From: Coriobacteriia bacterium
GTDB taxonomy: Bacteria; Actinomycetota; Coriobacteriia; Coriobacteriales; UBA8131
Assembly (NCBI GenBank): GCA_009781525.1
Contig: WQXZ01000049.1
Location: forward strand, 1 to 10,088
Direction of reading: 5' to 3'
Length of the DNA stretch: 10,088 nt
This document shows, piece by piece, positions 7,047-10,088 of this stretch. The position numbers and the translations under genes are program-made. Position 1 is the stretch's first letter. The number at the start of each line of letters is the position of its first letter. The notes beneath the pieces were generated by a model. The model saw only the letters and a list, made by a program, of their open reading frames with translations, made no database searches and was not told the DNA's origin.

Positions 7047-7292
7047 TTAAGGCATTTCTACCACCTTCTCCTCTACGAACCATTTCGGATTCTCATAGAA
7101 CAGGTAGGTGTCCTTGCCGGAGACGGTGACCAGGTAGCGAATTCCGGTGCCGCCGACTTTGAGCGATGTTGCCCGGCGGGCCTCCTTGACATAGTCGATG
7201 TCGAAGGTGCGGCCGTCCTCCCACTTGATTGCCAATGGTGTGACCTGGCCGTCCTCGCTATGGGAGGCGATGACCTGCACGTAACGTTTCAT
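7047..7292 (-). CDS. Small partner protein of the Y-family polymerase operon
   Basis: An 81-residue soluble protein with the pattern IASHSEDGQVTPLAIKWEDG (8-27), RTFDIDYVKEARRATSLKVG (28-47), then GGTGIRYLVTVSGKDTYLFY and WFVEEK near the end. From memory, small proteins with this WEDGR...ARRATSLK-type layout often lie directly beside Y-family polymerase genes in Firmicutes and Coriobacteria. They are usually annotated hypothetical and their biochemical role is not known to me. The predicted fold is mostly beta, with no signal peptide or membrane helix. The ATG at 7290-7292 gives the natural N-terminus MKRYVQVIAS. A longer frame from a TTG overlapping the polymerase stop codon adds 14 unconserved-looking residues. 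The gap to the polymerase gene is 38 bases on the same strand, so they are probably co-transcribed and share SOS control. The ribosome site is weak (AGGG, distant), so translational coupling is possible. Confidence 0.8.
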   Translation of the reverse strand: MKRYVQVIASHSEDGQVTPLAIKWEDGRTFDIDYVKEARRATSLKVGGTGIRYLVTVSGKDTYLFYENPKWFVEEKVVEMP

Positions 7293-7330
7293 TCTATGTA
7301 CCAGACCCTGAACCACGTTCGTAAGCCATA

Positions 7331-8596
7331 TCAATCGTAGAAGAAGCCAACCGGGTGAAGCACGTGGTCGCGCTTGATGTCTACCTGGCGCAGGCTGTCG
7401 TCGTAGAGTTCGATACCGCGCTGTATGCAGGTGTTGCCGAAGCGTCGCCGAAGGTCGTCGATGGCATTGTCCAAGCGTTCGCGTGCGGCCACGCGCTCAT
7501 CTGACCAGAACGAGAGTTGCACCGGATCCGATATCAGCGACAGGTCGCTGGCTCGCACCGAGAGGCTTCGCAGGGGATGGTTGTCGTCCAGGGCTTCGTT
7601 GGCTGCGAGCAGCTGCCAGGCTGCCTCTGCTACCAGTGACGTGCTGTTAGTTGGCATGCTCAAGGTTGTCTGGCGGGTGTAGCTTTCAAGGTCATTGCCG
7701 CGCACGCCGATAGAGATGGTTCGGGCGCGCACGAATCCCTCGCGCAGGCGCTGGGCAACAGACTCGGACAGCATGTAGATCAGGGCCTTGGCATCATGGG
7801 GGTTGCTGATGTCATGCGGTGCGGTCAGTCCGTTACCGTAGCTTTTGATAATGCGGTTAACCCCCTCGCTTTCCAGGTCATAGGCTTTGACCGGACTGTC
7901 GTCCAGGCCGCGGGCAAAGGTCTGCAGTATGCCGCCGACTTTGCCAAAGCATTTCAGCAGGGTCTCTGCCGGCTCGTTTGCCAGCTCGCCGATAGTCTTA
8001 ATTCCCAGCACGTGCAGTTTGCGCTCGGTAGCGCGGCCAACATATAGCAGGTCGCGTACGGGAGACTGCCAGACTATCTGCTGATAGTTGTCCTCGTTGA
8101 TGTGGGTAATGGCATCCGGCTTTTTGTAGTCTGATCCGAACTTGGCGAATACTTTGTTCCAACTGACGCCGATTGAGACCGACAGACCCAACTCAGAGCG
8201 AATTCGCTCGCTGATTTCCTGGGCTATCATCTCGGCTCCGCCATTCAGGTAGGCCGAGTGCGTTACGTCCAGCCAGGCTTCGTCCGGACCGAATGGCTCA
8301 ACCAGGTCGGTATAGTCATAGTAGATACGCCGCGCCAGGGAAGAGTACTTCATATAGAGACGAAAATTGGCAGGGCGTACAATCAGGTCTGGACACTTGT
8401 TGCGCGCCTGCCATAGCGCTTCAGCCGTGACGATGCCGTAGCGTTTGGCCTCCAGGCTGCGCGCCAGCACAATGCCATGGCGACGTTCTTCACTGCCGCC
8501 TACTACCAGTGGCTTACCGCGCAGCTCAGGATGCTCAGCCTGTTCGCAGCTGGCATAGAAGCTGTTCTGGTCAACATGTAGAATCCAGCGTCTCAT
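7331..8596 (-). CDS. Y-family (DinB/UmuC-like) translesion DNA polymerase
   Basis: A 421-residue DNA polymerase of the Y family, which copies past damaged bases with low fidelity. The catalytic metal site shows as HVDQNSFYASCE (Asp9, probable steric-gate Tyr14) and FGPDEAWLDVT (Asp105, Glu106). SIGVSWNKVFAKFGSDYKKP follows in the palm. A helix-hairpin-helix-like thumb (IKTIGELANEPAETLLKCFG) and the little-finger domain come next. VQLSFW around residues 359-364 resembles the sliding-clamp motif QLxLF and would dock on the beta clamp. The frame stays open for 70 more codons upstream, but that part is Pro/Arg/Ala-rich translation of a G+C-rich leader. The ATG at 8594-8596 follows AAGGAAGGAG and gives MRRWILHVDQ, the family's normal start. 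A LexA-like box at 8800-8813 predicts induction by DNA damage. It could be called dinB or an UvrX/YqjW-type gene; the symbol is left blank because these subfamilies cannot be separated here. Confidence 0.94.
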   Translation of the reverse strand: MRRWILHVDQNSFYASCEQAEHPELRGKPLVVGGSEERRHGIVLARSLEAKRYGIVTAEALWQARNKCPDLIVRPANFRLYMKYSSLARRIYYDYTDLVEPFGPDEAWLDVTHSAYLNGGAEMIAQEISERIRSELGLSVSIGVSWNKVFAKFGSDYKKPDAITHINEDNYQQIVWQSPVRDLLYVGRATERKLHVLGIKTIGELANEPAETLLKCFGKVGGILQTFARGLDDSPVKAYDLESEGVNRIIKSYGNGLTAPHDISNPHDAKALIYMLSESVAQRLREGFVRARTISIGVRGNDLESYTRQTTLSMPTNSTSLVAEAAWQLLAANEALDDNHPLRSLSVRASDLSLISDPVQLSFWSDERVAARERLDNAIDDLRRRFGNTCIQRGIELYDDSLRQVDIKRDHVLHPVGFFYD

Positions 8597-8598
8597 GT

Positions 8599-8608
8599 CT
8601 CCTTCCTT
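8599..8608 (-). promoter_or_regulatory. Ribosome binding site of the polymerase gene
   Basis: On the minus strand AAGGAAGGAG ends two bases before the ATG at 8594-8596. The first AAGGA is seven bases from the start, which is good spacing. It supports this ATG over the upstream in-frame starts, which would translate the G+C-rich leader. Confidence 0.8.
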
Positions 8609-8700
8609 GGTTGTTGCCTGCCGGGTGGCAGGGTGCGCCGTGAGAGCCGGCGGCCTACAGAGCCGGGCGCCGCGCCGCGCCGCGGGGGGCGGGGGGCGGG

Positions 8701-8752
8701 GCACACCGGGTGGCAAGGGGCGCACGCGCTGGCGCACACCGGGTGGCAAGGG
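8701..8752. repeat. Two copies of a 19-base direct repeat
   Basis: The 19-mer GCACACCGGGTGGCAAGGG is identical at 8701-8719 and 8734-8752, and both copies are followed by G/C-only bases leading to CGCACGCG. The core CACCGGGTG is itself nearly palindromic. A related sequence, CCGGGTGGCAGGG, sits at 8621-8633. Confidence 0.85.
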
Positions 8753-8799
8753 CGCGCACGCGGGCGAGCCGGGGCGAAGGGCAAAAACACCCCGACAAT

Positions 8800-8813
8800 C
8801 GAACAAATATTCG
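8800..8813 (-). promoter_or_regulatory. LexA (SOS) operator-like box
   Basis: CGAACAAATATTCG matches the Gram-positive SOS box CGAACRNRYGTTCG at all but one defined position (A for G). It lies about 200 bases before the polymerase gene and next to minus-strand candidates for a -10 element (TATACG, GAATAT), where LexA would block transcription. A second CGAATAT sits just upstream at about 8822-8829. It is the only such box noticed in the window. Confidence 0.7.
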
Positions 8814-9515
8814 TATAGTCATATTCGGGTAAACGGCTGGAAGTGTCAAGTGATTTTAGGTAACAAACCGGCTCTGGTGTGGGCACTGGTGCAGCAAGTG
8901 GACAGCGGCACTGCGCTCATACGACGGCAAACTGAACAGGAGCACATTAGATTGCGTTAGGATTACGTAAAGGTAATAGTTACAACGTCCTACAAAGCTG
9001 CAAGGCTTGAAACCCCACAGTCAGCCTCGCACCTTCCGCTCCAGCCTACGGATGGCAATCAACCCCCATCCGCAACCCACAGCCAACCGCAAAAAACTGG
9101 CAGAAATCGCCCAAAAGCTGGAATTGGTGCAGGTTGGGGGTTTGCGCGGTTGCACGGGGTGTGCGGGTTTCGGTAAACCTAAGGAACCAAGCCCACCAAG
9201 CCTTCCGATAACCCCCGGGACACTCCCAAAGACCGGCATTGCCAAACGAATCGGAGTTGGTGGCAAAAAATCGCCTTCGTCGGTGCTGTGGATAAGAGAA
9301 ATCCTGCGTTATCACGAGTTATGTTAAGTAAAAGCTTGGTTTTCGCTTGGATTTCGTGCCTTGAAGCTACTCCACAGCACCGACGAAGGCGATTTTTTGC
9401 CACCAACTCCGATTCGTTTGGCAAGTACCCCGTCAACGCCACAAAACTGCACCAGCCGCGACATCTAGAAAAGATCACCTGTAACTCAATAGCTCCTCAG
9501 GCTATACGCTTTAAG
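8814..9515. other. Non-coding stretch between the SOS promoter and the PhzF gene
   Basis: About 700 bases contain no gene I can support. Frames of 80-106 codons exist on both strands but lack ribosome sites and read as low-complexity Pro/Gly/Arg translation. Small hairpins include CGGATGG (9049-9055) with CCATCCG (9066-9072), CAACCGC (9084-9090) with GCGGTTG (9146-9152), and GGTTT-CGGT-AAACC near 9170. The dominant feature is the long inverted repeat at 9239-9424. I found no tRNA, no clear terminator for the PhzF gene and no transposase fragment. Confidence 0.65.
9239..9424. repeat. Perfect 54-bp inverted repeat with 78-base spacer
   Basis: The left arm 9239-9292 (beginning TTGCCAAACGAATCGG) is the exact reverse complement of the right arm 9371-9424. 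The spacer 9293-9370 carries a further perfect 7-bp pair, GAAATCC (9298-9304) with GGATTTC (9349-9355), and inside it AAGC with GCTT, so the whole unit can fold as one long interrupted hairpin. The left arm runs into a perfect DnaA-box sequence (9287-9295). No target-site duplication is evident at the edges. Possible readings are a miniature inverted-repeat element, an inverted duplication, or the source of a long hairpin RNA. Confidence 0.9.
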
Positions 9516-10088
9516 TCAAAGCAGAATCTCTCCCTGCATGTATAGAACGGCACCTCCGCCAATCAGCACTCGAGCACCCCTGTTCTCGCAATGCAACTCA
9601 CCGCCACGCAATGACAGCTGGCGAGCAAGCATCTTCTGCTTGTTCAATCGCTCCGACCAAAAGGGAATCAGCGTGCAATGGGAAGAGCCAGTTACTGCAT
9701 CCTCCGGAATCCCAGCGATGGGAACAAAAAAGCGCGACACAAAATCTGCCTGGCTACCAGAAGCAGCCTCAGCAGTAACAATAACCCCAAGACAATCCTC
9801 AAAAAGCCGCATCACGGCAAAGTCAGGCACCAGGTCTCTCACCACTGTGTCGCTTTCGACCACGAACATATAGTCCCTTGCCTTATACGCTTCAAGCACA
9901 GGCGCACCGATTGCCAGGCTCATTTCGGGCGTGACAGCTATCGGCACCGCCGGTCTGGCAGGAAAATCCAGCTCATAGAGTCCGTCAGAACAGGTAACGC
10001 CAAGTCTGCCACTGACAGTCTGAAACGAAATGAGGGACGCGTTTTTATCCACATAATTAGAGATGATGAAGGCGCTGGCTAAGGTTGC
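9516..10088 (-). CDS. PhzF-family protein (5' end beyond the window)
   Basis: The visible 190 residues are the C-terminal two thirds of a PhzF/YddE-type protein, a family with the diaminopimelate-epimerase fold that includes phenazine-pathway isomerases and many members of unknown substrate. Visible landmarks are ATLASAF at the window edge (the end of the family's CGHATLASA signature), FQTVSGRLGV, LDFPARP, DFVSRFFVPIAGIPEDAVTG and SSHCTLIPFWSERL (EDAVTGSSHC at fragment residues 129-138), and RQLSLRGGELH. A shorter frame from a GTG at 10050-10052 would give 178 residues, but the codons before it continue the family match to the window end without a stop, so the gene is not truncated there. The catalytic glutamate lies in the unseen N-terminal part. 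No phenazine or other biosynthetic gene is visible nearby, so the substrate is unknown. Confidence 0.9.
   Translation of the reverse strand, partial: ATLASAFIISNYVDKNASLISFQTVSGRLGVTCSDGLYELDFPARPAVPIAVTPEMSLAIGAPVLEAYKARDYMFVVESDTVVRDLVPDFAVMRLFEDCLGVIVTAEAASGSQADFVSRFFVPIAGIPEDAVTGSSHCTLIPFWSERLNKQKMLARQLSLRGGELHCENRGARVLIGGGAVLYMQGEILL

Larger units (their letters stand above)
8597..8799 (-). promoter_or_regulatory. G+C-rich, repetitive leader of the polymerase operon
   Basis: Between the LexA-like box and the start codon lie about 200 bases of extreme composition: only 7 A/T bases in 8641-8700 and 13 in 8701-8760, against roughly even composition nearby. A 19-base direct repeat (GCACACCGGGTGGCAAGGG) occurs at 8701-8719 and 8734-8752, a 33-base period. 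A third, diverged copy at 8619-8638 forms the hairpin CCTGCC-GGGT-GGCAGG (8617-8632), about ten bases before the ribosome site. If transcribed, this leader would be strongly folded and could affect translation of the polymerase. Confidence 0.6.

Noticed and set aside
345..7048. Shared 14-mer TTTTATCCCCAGTT in gltX (345-358) and at 7035-7048
   Set aside because: The gltX copy encodes conserved residues, and one shared 14-mer in 10 kb is within what chance allows.
8597..8806. N-terminal extension of 70 residues on the polymerase reading frame
   Set aside because: It is the Pro/Arg/Ala-rich translation of a G+C-rich leader, and a strong ribosome site precedes the internal ATG that gives the family's normal N-terminus.
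9007..9327. 106-codon plus-strand frame across the left arm of the long inverted repeat
   Set aside because: It has a TTG start without a usable ribosome site and Pro/Gly-rich translation, and its end is shaped by the repeat arm and spacer.

Overview
The window reads like a chromosomal segment of an anaerobic Gram-positive bacterium, most likely a Coriobacteriia-type actinobacterium or a related Firmicute. This is an inference. It rests on a large single-chain pyruvate:ferredoxin oxidoreductase, an LexA box of the Gram-positive (CGAAC/GTTCG) type before a Y-family polymerase gene, and moderate G+C. No species can be named from the sequence alone.

Layout, left to right. (1) The last 55 codons of an unrecognised plus-strand gene (1-170) meet the convergent gltX (189-1898, minus), which encodes a glutamyl-tRNA synthetase with an unusual ~70-residue insertion. 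(2) A 453-base gap (1899-2351) holds the gltX 5' region, hairpins, and what may be the broken C-terminal end of a lost minus-strand gene. (3) A small DUF1801 gene (2352-2711, plus) converges on nifJ (2807-6331, minus). A perfect 13-bp stem with a GAAA loop between them should terminate both. (4) A 715-base gap (6332-7046) has no convincing gene but is full of inverted repeats: nested stems before nifJ, a long hairpin, and a folded block with a possible pseudoknot. Most of it is bracketed by a perfect 14-bp inverted repeat. (5) A two-gene SOS-type operon (minus): a Y-family DNA polymerase (7331-8596) and a small partner protein (7047-7292), with a LexA-like box at 8800-8813. The leader between box and gene is extremely G+C-rich and repetitive. 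(6) The rest of a 919-base gap (8597-9515) contains a perfect 54-bp inverted repeat around a 78-base spacer. (7) A PhzF-family gene (minus) has its first part beyond the right edge.

The genes do not form one pathway. GltX charges tRNA-Glu, NifJ links pyruvate to acetyl-CoA and reduced ferredoxin, and the polymerase operon is a damage-response unit. The unexplained material is in the two long gaps around the polymerase operon, where the DNA is rich in structure and poor in coding. Possible readings are non-autonomous mobile-element remnants, structured RNA, or both. I see no convincing new multi-gene system, no CRISPR array, no tRNA or rRNA gene and no transposase.
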